From: CAIUMH01 sp963758555
Lineage (GTDB): Bacteria > Actinomycetota > Acidimicrobiia > Acidimicrobiales > RAAP-2
Length of the DNA: 64,000 bases
Reading direction: 5' to 3'
Assembly (NCBI GenBank): GCA_963758555.1
Contig: CAVWVW010000003.1
Location: forward strand, 2,046,001-2,110,000
The notes beneath the pieces are model-generated. The model did no database searches. It was not told where the DNA came from and was given only the letters and a program-made list of their open reading frames with translations. Below, piece after piece: positions 16,811 through 25,314 of this stretch. Made by a program: the position numbers and the translations under genes. Within the stretch, counting starts at the first letter, position 1. Each line of letters starts with the position of its first letter.

Positions 16811-17501
16811 CAGCGTCGTCGACCGAGCTGGCGTCGTCGATGATCCGCAGGTTCCGGATCGTGGGCAGCACGATCCTGATCTCGCCTGCTCGATGCCGGC
16901 TCAGCGCGTCGGCTGGTGTCACCCACTCGGCGGCCACCGTCTCCCCCTCGTCATGGAGCGGGGTCTGACCCTCGGGTGCTCGGGCGATGAAGAAGTGCGT
17001 GTCGAACCGCTTCTTCTCCGCTTCCGGCGTGATCCAGTGATCGACGTGGTGGATCGCTGAGAGGTCGAGCGTCAGCCCCTCAGCGGTCACCACGTCTTCG
17101 AAGCTCCGCTCGCGGCGGTTGATCGCGGCGCGGTGGGCGGCGAACCGCACTTCGACGTCGCCCTCGAGGATGACCGGCGAGCCATCGGCGAAGGTGGCGA
17201 GCAGCAGGCCCGACTCCTCGAACAGCTCGCGGATCGCCGAGATCCAGAAGCCCAAGCCCCCCGAGTCGATGCCGAGCTGCGCGGAGGTCTCCTGCTCGGT
17301 GCGGCCCTCGGCATGGGAGCGAAGGATCTCGCCGTCGTCTTCCGCATCCACGCGGCCTCCCGGGAAGACCCACACGCCGCCCATGAAGGTGGCGGCGCGG
17401 TTTCGCTTGACCATCAAGACCTCGATCCCCTGCGGGGTGTCTCGCAGCGCCATCAGCGTGGAGGCGGGTTTGGCGGGTGCGATCTCGGGGGTGAGGTCCA
17501 T
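16794..17501 (-). CDS. NUDIX hydrolase
   Basis: Hydrolase of nucleoside-diphosphate-linked compounds, probably of the NUDT7/NUDT19-like type, 235 residues. The NUDIX box is split: GGRVDAEDD at ~48-56, a ~40-residue insertion, then the catalytic helix RELFEESGLLL. Long insertions here are typical of the NUDT19 branch, which acts on CoA derivatives, but substrate assignment is uncertain. The first ~20 residues lead into TLMALRDTPQGIEVLMVKR. It is the first gene of a minus-strand operon continuing into the 63-residue gene and the MBL hydrolase. Divergent from the thioredoxin-like gene. Confidence 0.88.
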   Translation of the reverse strand: MDLTPEIAPAKPASTLMALRDTPQGIEVLMVKRNRAATFMGGVWVFPGGRVDAEDDGEILRSHAEGRTEQETSAQLGIDSGGLGFWISAIRELFEESGLLLATFADGSPVILEGDVEVRFAAHRAAINRRERSFEDVVTAEGLTLDLSAIHHVDHWITPEAEKKRFDTHFFIARAPEGQTPLHDEGETVAAEWVTPADALSRHRAGEIRIVLPTIRNLRIIDDASSVDDAGGTLR

Positions 17502-17585
17502 CGCTCTGAGGGTAGCGGTGACGCCCGTGGCCCAGCGGCCTTCATATACGCTTCGGCGGTCCCCTCACGGAAGGTCTCATCCCCG

Positions 17586-18530
17586 ATGGCCGAGCAGCGC
17601 CCTGGCAGCGACAAAGAACGCACCAAGAAGCAGAGCCGATCGGTCTCCACCACCAAGCGGGCACCTACCAAGGCGGCGCGTCGCTCGGGTCTGTCTCCCA
17701 TCAGCTGGGTGGCCATCGGCGTGGTGCTGATCGTGGTCGTGGGACTCGTCATCTACGCGGTGACCATGGGCAGCTCGAGCTCCAACGCCAAGGGCGAGGG
17801 CTCCTCGCCCGCCCCAGCCTCGCTGGTCAAGCAGGTCACCCAGATCCCCGAGAGCGTGTACAACACGGTGGGCGTGACCTCGTCGGTCGCTCCGGTGAGC
17901 CCACCGAAGGCCCTCTCTGGCTACGCCCCGCTGACCTTCCCGGACGCCTCGGGCACCCAGAAGCCAGGCGTCTTCTACTACGGCGCTGAGTACTGCCCCT
18001 ACTGCGCGGCGGAGCGCTGGGCGTTCACGGCAGCGATCAGCCGGTTCGGCCCCATCACGGGTCTCGGGATCACGTCGTCATCCTCCACCGACGTCTATCC
18101 GAACACGCCGACCTTCTCGTTCTACAAGGCCTCGTTCGGCACCACCGACGTCGAGGTGCGCGCCGTCGAGCACCTCTCGAACATCCCGTCCTCCAACGGC
18201 CAGGGCTACACCATCTTGGCCAACCCCACCTCGTCGGAGACGGCGCTGCTCAAGAAGCTCGACCCCAACGGGACGATCCCGTTGATCACCTTCGGCAACC
18301 AGTTCTTGGTCTCGGGCGCCAGCTTCTCGCCAGCGATCCTGGCCAACCTGACGCGCGACGAGATCGCCTCGAACCTCAACGATCCGTCGAACCCGGTCAC
18401 CCAGGCCATCATCTCGACGGCCAACTACATGTCCGCGTCGATCTGCAAGACCACCAACGGCCAGCCTGGCAACGTCTGCAGCTCTTCGGGCGTCCAGGCT
18501 GCGGCCAAGGCGATGAAGATCTCCTTCTAG
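17586..18530 (+). CDS. Membrane-anchored thioredoxin-like protein (DUF929 type) with CPYC motif
   Basis: 314 residues. A basic N-terminus (KKQSRSVSTTKRAPTKAARR) is followed by one membrane helix at ~41-59 (WVAIGVVLIVVVGLVIYAV). The outside domain holds the redox motif CPYC at 137-140 in FYYGAEYCPYCAAERWAF, as in DUF929 proteins, which are thioredoxin-fold relatives. Two further cysteines near the C-terminus (SICKTTNGQPGNVCSS) could form a structural disulfide. The VKOR gene starts 10 nt downstream, so the likely role is oxidative protein folding outside the membrane, reoxidised by VKOR. ATG 17586 is chosen because earlier codons are antisense to the NUDIX gene. Confidence 0.87.
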   Translation: MAEQRPGSDKERTKKQSRSVSTTKRAPTKAARRSGLSPISWVAIGVVLIVVVGLVIYAVTMGSSSSNAKGEGSSPAPASLVKQVTQIPESVYNTVGVTSSVAPVSPPKALSGYAPLTFPDASGTQKPGVFYYGAEYCPYCAAERWAFTAAISRFGPITGLGITSSSSTDVYPNTPTFSFYKASFGTTDVEVRAVEHLSNIPSSNGQGYTILANPTSSETALLKKLDPNGTIPLITFGNQFLVSGASFSPAILANLTRDEIASNLNDPSNPVTQAIISTANYMSASICKTTNGQPGNVCSSSGVQAAAKAMKISF

Positions 18531-18540
18531 GGAGCCACCC

Positions 18541-19032
18541 ATGTCACAAGCGGTGCACGAGCAGACCACGACACGGCCTGACGCTCCACACGTCGGCATC
18601 GTCATCGCCAGCTGGCTGCTCTCGTTCATCGGGCTCGGCATCTCGATCTATCTGACCTACGAGCACTTCTCGGGCTCGACGACGCTGGCCTGCTCCGACA
18701 CGGGGGCCATCAACTGCTTGAAGGTCACCACGTCGCCCCAGAGCTACTTCCTCGGCATGCCGGTCTCGGTGCTCGGCCTCGCCTACTACGTCGCAGCGCT
18801 CGCGATGTACTCCCCCTGGTCCTGGTGGAGCCGCTTCCGGCTCCTCCACCAGGTGCGCATCGCCTTCTCGGTGCTCGGGATCCTCATGGTGCTCTGGCTG
18901 CTCACCGCCGAGCTCGTGATCATCAAGAGCATCTGCCTGTGGTGCACCGGCGTCCACGTGGTGACGTTCTGCCTGTTCGTGCTCGCCATCGTGGGCTCGC
19001 AGCGCGCGCTCGAGCGAGACGACCTGACCTAG
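18541..19032 (+). CDS. Vitamin K epoxide reductase (VKOR) family protein
   Basis: Integral membrane quinone-dependent disulfide oxidoreductase, the DsbB counterpart in actinobacteria. 163 residues with four or five membrane helices. Loop cysteines C51 and C59 (LACSDTGAINCLKV) and the catalytic CLWC at 132-135 (KSICLWCTGVHV) are all present. It starts 10 nt after the thioredoxin-like gene with GGAGCC just upstream, so the pair is almost certainly one operon and functions together. The gene is convergent with whiB. Confidence 0.94.
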   Translation: MSQAVHEQTTTRPDAPHVGIVIASWLLSFIGLGISIYLTYEHFSGSTTLACSDTGAINCLKVTTSPQSYFLGMPVSVLGLAYYVAALAMYSPWSWWSRFRLLHQVRIAFSVLGILMVLWLLTAELVIIKSICLWCTGVHVVTFCLFVLAIVGSQRALERDDLT

Positions 19033-19070
19033 CGATCGTGGGGGGCGTCAGCTGTGGGCGACGCGGCCGG

Positions 19071-19334
19071 TCAACCGAAGACGGGGCGGTTCGCTTGGGC
19101 TCCACGGCGCTCGACCTCGTTGAGGCCGCCCCAGATCCCATGGGGCTCCTGGATGCTCAAGGCGTAGTCGAGGCAGTCACGGCGCACCTGGCAGTCGGCG
19201 CAGATGGCCTTCGCTGCCGCCTCGCGCTCCGCCCGGTCGTCCTTGCGCTCCGGTGAGCTCGGAGGGAAGAAGAACTCCGAGTAAGGACCCTTGCATGCCG
19301 CAAGACGCTGCCAGTCGTCCGCCAAGTCAAACAT
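19071..19334 (-). CDS. WhiB-family Fe-S transcriptional regulator
   Basis: Actinobacterial redox-responsive regulator binding a [4Fe-4S] cluster. 87 residues from ATG 19334; the four cluster cysteines are C14, C45, C48 and C54 (ACKG, ICADCQVRRDC) and the conserved turn is GIWGG at 66-70. An alternative ATG at 19355 would add seven residues; the inner ATG is preceded by a G-rich GGGGGGTGGAG. The gene sits divergently next to two ArsA-type ATPase genes, as mycobacterial whiB4 (Rv3681c) does, so it may be the WhiB4 counterpart. Confidence 0.92.
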   Translation of the reverse strand: MFDLADDWQRLAACKGPYSEFFFPPSSPERKDDRAEREAAAKAICADCQVRRDCLDYALSIQEPHGIWGGLNEVERRGAQANRPVFG

Positions 19335-19470
19335 CTCCACCCCCCGATGGCTCATGGATGTTCAAGGGCACACCGTAGTTGCCATCGTGCTCCCCTACAA
19401 CCCCTCTGACCAGGGAAGATACCGGACGATCCTCGACCAGCGGCCTCCGGGCGGTAGCCTCGGCTCGGTC

Positions 19471-20431
19471 ATGGACGTCGCCTCCTTCGCAGAGAGCTCC
19501 AGACTCCGGATCGTCATCGGCAAAGGCGGCGTCGGAAAGACCGCCGTGACCTGTGCGATCGCCGCCGCGGTGGCCCGCACCGGACGACGAGTCTTGATCC
19601 TCGAGCTCGAAGGTCGACCGGAGATCCCTGAGGCGTTCGGCACCGACGAGTCGCTCACCTATGAGCCCACACGCCTCTTCTCCGACGGGTCGGGCGGCTG
19701 GGTCGACGCCCGTCGGGTCAAGCCGGACGATGCGCTCATCGAGTACCTGGCTGATCACGGCATGGGCAGGGTGGCCAAGCGACTCAGCTCCTCGGGGTTG
19801 CTCGACGTGGTGGCCGGGGCCATCCCGGGGATCCGTGACGTCTTGGTGCTCGGGAAGATCAAGCAGCTCGTCAACGAGGGAGAGCTCGATCTCGTCCTCC
19901 TCGACGCCCCTGCCACCGGTCACGCGATGACGCTGCTCACCTCCCCGAGCGGCTTGGTCGGCGTGGCAAGAGGTGGCCCCGTGCGCCACCAGGCCGACGA
20001 GGTCGTCGCCATGCTCCGCGATCCCGCGCTCTCGCAGGTCACCCTGGTCACCTTGGCCGAAGAGCTCCCCGTCACCGAGGCCATCGAGGCGGCGTTCCTG
20101 ATCGAAGACAAGGCCGGGGTGGCGCTCGGGCCGGTCATCGCCAACCGAGTGACCACCTCGGCTCCGGGGCTCGAGGTCGCACGCTGCCGAGGCCGCCGGC
20201 CAGGCCGGCGTCGAGCTGAGCCCTGACCGCTCGACCCTCGCGCTCGACGAGGCCGCCCGCTTCGTGCGACATCGTGCCGAGCGGTGCGACGCCGCTCTCG
20301 ATCGGCTCCGCCGCGAGCTGCCCTTGGACGTCGTCGTGCTGCCCGAGCTCGACGCAGAGACGCTCGGGCCGAGCGAGATCGCGGCGCTCGCCGACGAGCT
20401 TCGCCACGCGCTCGAGGGCCTCGAACCATGA
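19471..20431 (+). pseudogene. ArsA/Get3-family ATPase, first of two; apparent +1 frameshift
   Basis: P-loop ATPase of the anion-transporting/tail-anchor-insertion class, corresponding to mycobacterial Rv3679. From ATG 19471 the deviant Walker A is GKGGVGKT at 17-24, and LDLVLLDAPATGHAMTLL carries the Walker B/signature region. At about 20176-20184 the frame breaks: the upstream frame goes on to CRGRRPGRRRAEP and stops at 20224-20226. The +1 frame continues as AAEAAGQAGVELSPDRSTL through LADELRHALEGLEP and ends at 20429-20431, overlapping the next start (ATGA). The continuation has family-like sequence and the operon junction is intact, so one inserted base is the simplest explanation. Divergent from whiB. 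Confidence 0.82.
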
Positions 20432-21519
20432 GCGTGCTCAACGGCTCGCTCGAGGGTGCCGACGTGATCATCTGCTGCGGGCCTGGTGGGGTGGGCAAGA
20501 CCACGGCGTCGGCCGCGCTGGCGCTCGACCTCGCGGAGCAGGGCAAGCGAGTCGTCGTCCTCACGGTGGACCCTGCCCGTCGCCTCGCCGAAGCCCTGGG
20601 CCTGACCGAGGCCACCGATGCGCCCGTCGAGGTCCCCGGCGTCGAGCACGGCAGCCTGCACGCCGTGATGCTCGACGCCGAGGGCACCTTTGACGCTCTG
20701 ATCGAGCGCTACGCCACCACGGCCGAGCAGGCCGCCTCGATCAAGGCGAATCGGCTCTACCGGTCCTTGGTCGGCGGTCTGAGCGGCACGCAGGAGTACA
20801 TGGCCATGGAGAAGCTCTACGAGCTCCACGAGTCGGACGACTTCGACCTCGTGGTCGTGGACACCCCTCCGACCCGCAACGCCCTCGACCTGCTCGATGC
20901 GCCACGGCGGCTGACCTCGTTCCTCGAGAACAGGATCTTTCGAGCCCTGCTCGCCCCGACGCAGCTCTACCTGCGGGCGGTCTCCTTCGCCACCCGTGCG
21001 CTGCTGTCGACCATCGGCAAGGTGGCCGGTGCTGAGCTCGTCGACGATGCGGTCACGTTCTTTCAAGCCTTCGCAGGCATGGAAGAGGGCTTCGCTGCTC
21101 GAGCCGGGGCGGTCCATGATCTCCTTCGAGCCGACGGCACCGCCTTCGTGCTCGTCACCTCCCCGCGCAGCGACGCGATCACCGAGGCCCGGTTCTTCCA
21201 GGACAAGCTCATCGAAGCGGACATGCACACCGCCGCCGTGATCGTGAACCGCGTTCGACCGAGCTTCGGGGCCCTGCCCGTGCCCGACGACGCTCGAGGC
21301 GCCTCGGGAGCGCTGGGAGCGCTCGTCGAGAACCTCAGGCGATCCGAGCAGCTGGCCTCGCTCGATCTGGGCGCCTTGAGCGACCTTGACCAGGCGGTGG
21401 CTCCGGCGCCGGTGTGCACCCTCCCGCTCACCAGCGAGGAGCTCCACGACGTCGAGGGGCTCCGCAGCCTCGGGCGACATCTGAACGACGACGCGGAGCC
21501 TCCCGCGCCAGAGAGGTAG
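20428..21519 (+). CDS. ArsA/Get3-family ATPase, second of two
   Basis: 363 residues, counterpart of mycobacterial Rv3680. The P-loop GPGGVGKTT is at 18-26, preceded by a cysteine pair (IICCGPGG). VVVLTVDPARRLAEAL is the switch region and FDLVVVDTPPTRNALDLL carries Walker B. A hydrophobic-leaning helical segment at ~175-215 may form the client groove of Get3-like proteins. ArsA-type pairs next to whiB in actinobacteria have no arsenic pump partner; their role is unsettled. Translationally coupled to the first ATPase by ATGA, so the two probably form a heteromer. Confidence 0.93.
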   Translation: MSVLNGSLEGADVIICCGPGGVGKTTASAALALDLAEQGKRVVVLTVDPARRLAEALGLTEATDAPVEVPGVEHGSLHAVMLDAEGTFDALIERYATTAEQAASIKANRLYRSLVGGLSGTQEYMAMEKLYELHESDDFDLVVVDTPPTRNALDLLDAPRRLTSFLENRIFRALLAPTQLYLRAVSFATRALLSTIGKVAGAELVDDAVTFFQAFAGMEEGFAARAGAVHDLLRADGTAFVLVTSPRSDAITEARFFQDKLIEADMHTAAVIVNRVRPSFGALPVPDDARGASGALGALVENLRRSEQLASLDLGALSDLDQAVAPAPVCTLPLTSEELHDVEGLRSLGRHLNDDAEPPAPER

Positions 21520-21528
21520 ATTGGCGCC

Positions 21529-21957
21529 GTGCAGACGATCGTCATCGCCTCGGACATCCAAGCCCTTCGCACCGAGGTCGCGGGCGTCCTCGAGAGCCCT
21601 GAGGTCCAGATCATCGAGGCCCACTCCGGCCCGGAGGTCATCGAGCTCGTGAACGAGGGTGAGGTCGATCTCGTCATCGCCGACATCCAGATGGGCGCCA
21701 TGGGTGCGATCGCCGTCACGCTGGAGCTCCGTCTGCAAGCCTCCTACGACAAGATCGACGAGGTGCCTGTCCTCATGCTGCTCGATCGACGAGCAGACGT
21801 CTTCCAGGCCAAGCGGTCGGGGGCCGAGGGCTGGCTGGTCAAGCCGCTCGACGGCATGCGGATCCGCCGGGCGGCCAAGGCCCTCTTGGCGGGCGACCGC
21901 TACGAGGATCTCTCCTACCAGCCGGTCCCCGTGCTGGTGGGCGACGGCGACGCCTAG
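21529..21957 (+). CDS. Single-domain response-regulator (receiver) protein
   Basis: 142 residues from GTG 21529. A CheY-like receiver domain fills the protein: strand 1 TIVIASDI, the phosphorylation-site region VDLVIADIQMGAMGA with the aspartate in IADIQ, and the conserved lysine in GWLVKPLDGMRIRR. No output domain. The usual acidic pair after strand 1 is reduced to a single aspartate (SDIQ), so phosphorylation capacity is uncertain. It starts 9 nt after the ArsA gene and is followed 12 nt later by the CBS protein, so all are probably co-transcribed. No kinase nearby. Confidence 0.83.
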   Translation: MQTIVIASDIQALRTEVAGVLESPEVQIIEAHSGPEVIELVNEGEVDLVIADIQMGAMGAIAVTLELRLQASYDKIDEVPVLMLLDRRADVFQAKRSGAEGWLVKPLDGMRIRRAAKALLAGDRYEDLSYQPVPVLVGDGDA

Positions 21958-21969
21958 CTGTCGGCGTCC

Positions 21970-22798
21970 GTGACCGACGGCGGACCTCCCCCTGACGAGC
22001 CACGCCGACGAGGCCGCAGGGCACGTCGCGACCAGGCGGCGGCCGCCCTCGAGGCGCCCCATGCGGAGATCGCGGAGAACCTCGCTGCGCTGAGCGAGAT
22101 CCAGGTGCGCGAGGTCATGACGCCTCGCATCGACGTCGAGACCTTGACCACGCCGGTCTCGGCGGTCGACGTGGCCCGAGCGGTCCGAGAGTCGGGACAC
22201 AGCTGCTATCCCGTCGTGCTCGACGACCTTGACGACCTGGTGGGTCTGCTCTTCGTGAAGGACCTCTTCCGTGCGGGTCGAGGCGTGCTGCTCGAGCCCG
22301 GCGTGACCTTGAGCCCTGTGGAGATCTCACGGCGCGTCCGCACGCCGCTGCTCTTGCCCGAGTCGATGGACGTCCTCGAAGCCCTGAGCGAGATGCGCGC
22401 CGAGCGCCGCAGCGTCGCCCTCGTCGTCGACGAGCACGGCGGCGTCGCCGGCATCTTGTCGCTCAAGGATCTCTTGGAGCCCTTGGTGGGCGATCTCACC
22501 GACGAGCTGGCCGGGACCGAGGAGCCCGAGGTCGTCCGCGTCGACGCCGAGCGCTGGCTGGTCAATGGGCAGATCACCCTCGACGACCTCGATGAGGCGA
22601 TCGGGTGGCTGCTCCCCGACGGCGAGTACGTCACTCTTGGGCGGCTACCTCTTCGATCGGCTGGGACGGATCCCCGACGAGGGCGACGAGCTCGAGGTCG
22701 ACGGCTGGGCAGTCAAGATCCAGACGATGGACAAACGGCGGATCGACGAGGTCCTCGTCCGTCGCCTCCCTGAGACCGCTGCACCCGAGCCCCGCTGA
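21970..22798 (+). pseudogene. CBS-pair protein with CorC/HlyC domain (no membrane domain); apparent +1 frameshift
   Basis: HCC-family protein resembling CorC of the magnesium/cobalt efflux group. From GTG 21970: an arginine-rich N-terminus, IQVREVMTPRIDVETLTT as the first CBS motif, VALVVDEHGGVAGILSLKDLLE as the second, then a CorC-HlyC domain (EVVRVDAERWLVNGQITLDDL). The DUF21 membrane domain is absent, as in soluble CorC. At about 22635-22643 (CTTGGGCGG) the frame shifts by +1: the upstream frame reads VTLGRLPLR and runs to 22773, the downstream frame YLFDRLGRIPDEGDELEVDG ends at 22798 with a family-like C-terminus. One extra G in GGG would explain it. Confidence 0.8.
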
Positions 22799-22879
22799 GC
22801 TCCATGCTCGCCGCCTTGGCCGCTGGGGGGCTTTGGTAGGGTCTCAGACCTGAGTGGCGGCGAGCGATCGCACCACCCA

Positions 22880-22957
22880 CGGGCTGTGGCGCAGCTTGGT
22901 TAGCGCGCTGCGTTCGGGACGCAGAGGTCCCCGGTTCAAATCCGGGCAGCCCGACCA
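22880..22957 (+). tRNA. tRNA-Pro (anticodon CGG), CCA encoded
   Basis: Acceptor CGGGCTG pairs with CAGCCCG, discriminator A, and CCA is encoded at the end. The anticodon stem CTGCG/CGCAG encloses the loop TTCGGGA, so the anticodon is CGG and reads CCG proline codons. The T-arm CCCCGGTTCAAATCCGGG has the TTCAAAT loop, and the D-arm has GCGCAGCTTGGTTAGCGC. All arms pair, so the gene appears intact. Confidence 0.97.
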
Positions 22958-23211
22958 ACGAAGGACGATGGAGCGGCGAGGCCACTCGGTCGCCTCTCGC
23001 GCTTCCCGAGCACACCCCTGGACGGGGGCGGGCTCGCCGGCGTTCGCCTGGTCTCTCGGCCACGAGGAAGAGCACCTCGAGACAACGCCACCCCCACTCA
23101 GTAGGGTGCCTTCGGACGGTGCGTGTGGGAGCACGGGTCAGCTCGGCCTCAGCGCGTGCAGCGAGCTTCGCCGCCTGCACCGATCCTGCACGGAACGACG
23201 AGGGGGAAGCC

Positions 23212-24405
23212 ATGAGCACGACGGAGACGGTCGCCTACGACCCGTACGACTGGGAGATCGACGCCGATCCCTATCCCACCTTCAAGCGCTTGCGAGACGA
23301 GGCGCCGCTCTACTTCAACGAGCAGTACGAGTTCTTCGCCGTCAGCCGCTTCGACGACGTCGAGAAGGTGTCGCTCGACTGGCGGAGCTACTCGTCCGCC
23401 AGGGGCTCGGTGCTCGAGATGATCAAGATGGGCGTCCAGATCCCGCCCGGCTCCATCCTCTTCGAGGATCCGCCGAGCCACGACCTCCACCGCAGCTTGC
23501 TCAGCCGGGTCTTCACGCCCAAGCGGATGAACGCCCTCGATGGCCAGATCCGCGCCTTCTGCGCAGAGTCGCTCGACCCCTTGGTGGGCACCGGGGGGTT
23601 CGACTTCATCGAGCACCTCGGCTCCTACATGCCGATGCGGGCCATCGGGATGCTCATCGGCATCCCCGAAGAGGACCAGAAGGCGCTGCGAGAGCGCTTC
23701 GATGAGGGCTTCAACATGAAGGAGGACGGCGGGATGCCGGACTCCTACGAGACCTTGAGCGTGCTGACCGGCGAGATCGACCACTACCTCGACTGGCGGG
23801 TGAAGAACCCTTCAGACGACCTCATGACCGAGCTGCTCAACATCGAGTTCGACGACGACGGCACGACCCGGCGCCTCAGCCGAGAGGAGCTGCTCGGCTA
23901 CATCGGGCTGCTCATCGGAGCGGGCAACGAGACCACGACGAGGCTCATCGGCTGGACCGGCAAGGTGCTCGCCGACTATCCGGACCAGCGAGCGGAGATC
24001 GCGGCGAACTTCGACCTCGTGCCCCAGGCCATCGAGGAGATCCTGCGCTTCGAGGCACCCTCACCGGTCCAGGCTCGCTACGTGATGCACGACGTCGAGC
24101 ACCACGGCACGACGGTCCCCGAGGGCTCCGTGCTCCTCGCCCTCACCGCCGCGGGCAACCGCGACGAGCGCAAGTTCGAGGACCCCGACGTGCTCAACAT
24201 CCATCGCAAGGCTGATCGGCACCTGACCTTCGGCTACGGGATCCACCACTGCCTGGGCGCCGCGCTGGCTCGGCTCGAAGGCCGGATCGCCCTCGAAGAG
24301 GTGCTCAAGCGCTGGCCGACCTGGGAGGTCGACTGGGATCACGCCGAGCAAGCTCACACCACCACGGTGCGCGGCTGGGAGCGGCTCCCGGTCTTGACCT
24401 CCTGA
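23212..24405 (+). CDS. Cytochrome P450 (first of two)
   Basis: Soluble bacterial P450 monooxygenase, 397 residues, hydroxylating an unknown, probably hydrophobic or alicyclic substrate with electrons from a ferredoxin not encoded here. The I-helix oxygen-binding motif GAGNETTTR is at ~236-244, ExxR in EEILRF at ~276-279, and the haem loop FGYGIHHCLGAALAR has its cysteine ligand at 347. Start ATG 23212 follows an AGGGGGAA ribosome-binding site; the longer open frame upstream has no support. It stands alone as a single gene between the tRNA and the minus-strand thioesterase gene. It is not especially similar to the P450 at 57014. Confidence 0.95.
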   Translation: MSTTETVAYDPYDWEIDADPYPTFKRLRDEAPLYFNEQYEFFAVSRFDDVEKVSLDWRSYSSARGSVLEMIKMGVQIPPGSILFEDPPSHDLHRSLLSRVFTPKRMNALDGQIRAFCAESLDPLVGTGGFDFIEHLGSYMPMRAIGMLIGIPEEDQKALRERFDEGFNMKEDGGMPDSYETLSVLTGEIDHYLDWRVKNPSDDLMTELLNIEFDDDGTTRRLSREELLGYIGLLIGAGNETTTRLIGWTGKVLADYPDQRAEIAANFDLVPQAIEEILRFEAPSPVQARYVMHDVEHHGTTVPEGSVLLALTAAGNRDERKFEDPDVLNIHRKADRHLTFGYGIHHCLGAALARLEGRIALEEVLKRWPTWEVDWDHAEQAHTTTVRGWERLPVLTS

Positions 24406-24447
24406 GCGAAGCGACGGCTCGCGCTCTGAGGGGTGCTCCGGAGCGCG

Positions 24448-24885
24448 TCAGCGCTCAGGAGCAGCGATCGTCCTGCCTTCGAGCGCTTCGACCGACGCCC
24501 AGAAGTCATCGGGGATCTCGACCGCAGCCGGGATGCGCGGGTCGACGAAGACGGTGATCATCTCGGTGGAGTGCACCATGCGCCCATCAGGATGCCACAG
24601 CGCGATCTCGAAGGTGCACGAGCGCCGGCTCCGCGAGGCCATCCGGATCCCGCGGACCAGGGTGTCGCCAGGAAACGCCTCGCCGTCGAGCGAGTACGAG
24701 ACCCTGCGCATCGCCGGGTGCACAGGGCTCTCCGCAAGGTCGGCCCTCACCTTGACGAGGTACGCCGACCAGAGGTTGGTCATGAACTTCTGCGTCTCGT
24801 AGTCGACCAGGTGATGGTGGCGCTCAGCATCACCCTCGGCGACGAACTCCTCGACGATCGTGAACCTGTCTGCTACATCCGACAC
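24448..24885 (-). CDS. Hotdog-fold acyl-CoA thioesterase-like protein
   Basis: 145 residues resembling 4-hydroxybenzoyl-CoA thioesterase/YbgC-type or acyl-ACP thioesterase-like hotdog proteins. The pattern is MTNLWSAYLVKVRADL, then SYSLDGEAFPGDTLVRGIRM (strand) and RSRRSCTFEIALWHPDGRMV. Its catalytic acid is not placed with confidence. It may hydrolyse CoA esters made in the catabolic pathway. It lies downstream of the Rieske A module on the same strand with a 90-nt gap that carries no clear promoter. Confidence 0.75.
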   Translation of the reverse strand: MSDVADRFTIVEEFVAEGDAERHHHLVDYETQKFMTNLWSAYLVKVRADLAESPVHPAMRRVSYSLDGEAFPGDTLVRGIRMASRSRRSCTFEIALWHPDGRMVHSTEMITVFVDPRIPAAVEIPDDFWASVEALEGRTIAAPER

Positions 24886-24975
24886 GAGTCGGGTCCTCCT
24901 TGGTGGGTGCTCTTTGCCATGAGCTGGGTCAGGGCGTTGCGGGTCGTGACACGTCGGGCGCTGGTGGCTCTGCGC

Positions 24976-25314
24976 TCAGGGGCCGGGGTCGATCGTCTTG
25001 GCCAGGTAGGTCGAACCGGTGTCGGGCACCTTGGCTTGGCGGAAGGCCTCAACAGGAAAGACGATCACGATGAGGGCGAACATGAGGCGGAGCAGGTTCA
25101 GCTCCTGGTCGGGCAGGTCGTAGAGATCGAACTTGTCGAGATAGGCCTGGGCTTCCTCGCCGAGTGGCAGCGCGGCGTCGTAGAAGTCCTGGAGCTCGTC
25201 CATCGTGGCTCCCAGCCGGAGCGCGTAGCGCTCCTCCTCGGTCTCTCGACACCACGTGGGTGCGAAGCGCTCGAGCGAGGCGAACTGCGGCGGGAGCATG
25301 GCGGCCTCGCTCAT
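24976..25314 (-). CDS. Rieske-associated small protein, module A
   Basis: 112 residues, one of four paralogues in this window, each directly after a Rieske oxygenase gene. Shared pattern: LPxxFxxLExF near the N-terminus (LPPQFASLERF), W and ER (TEEERYALRL), FYDA (QDFYDAALP), a hydrophobic helix (LNLLRLMFALIVIVFPVEAF) and a C-terminal VPDxG. Mostly helical; the hydrophobic helix could bury into a partner or the membrane. ATG 25314 overlaps the Rieske stop (ATGA), so translation is coupled. It is shorter than and unlike the ~170-residue NTF2-fold beta subunit of classical ring-hydroxylating dioxygenases. Function unknown; a subunit or assembly factor is the simplest guess. Confidence 0.88.
   Translation of the reverse strand: MSEAAMLPPQFASLERFAPTWCRETEEERYALRLGATMDELQDFYDAALPLGEEAQAYLDKFDLYDLPDQELNLLRLMFALIVIVFPVEAFRQAKVPDTGSTYLAKTIDPGP

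Noticed and set aside
19327..22200. 957-codon open frame on the minus strand antisense to the ArsA genes
   Set aside because: No domain resemblance, low-complexity charged composition, and the plus strand carries clear P-loop ATPases. Long antisense frames are common with GC-rich third positions.
12441..22798. Programmed ribosomal frameshifting as the cause of the frame breaks
   Set aside because: The sites share no slippery motif or downstream structure I can see, and the genes belong to families without known recoding; kept only as a remote alternative.
24434..24443. GCTCCGGAGC palindrome after the first P450
   Set aside because: Ten bases in GC-rich DNA, no T-run and no second copy of note; chance is likely.
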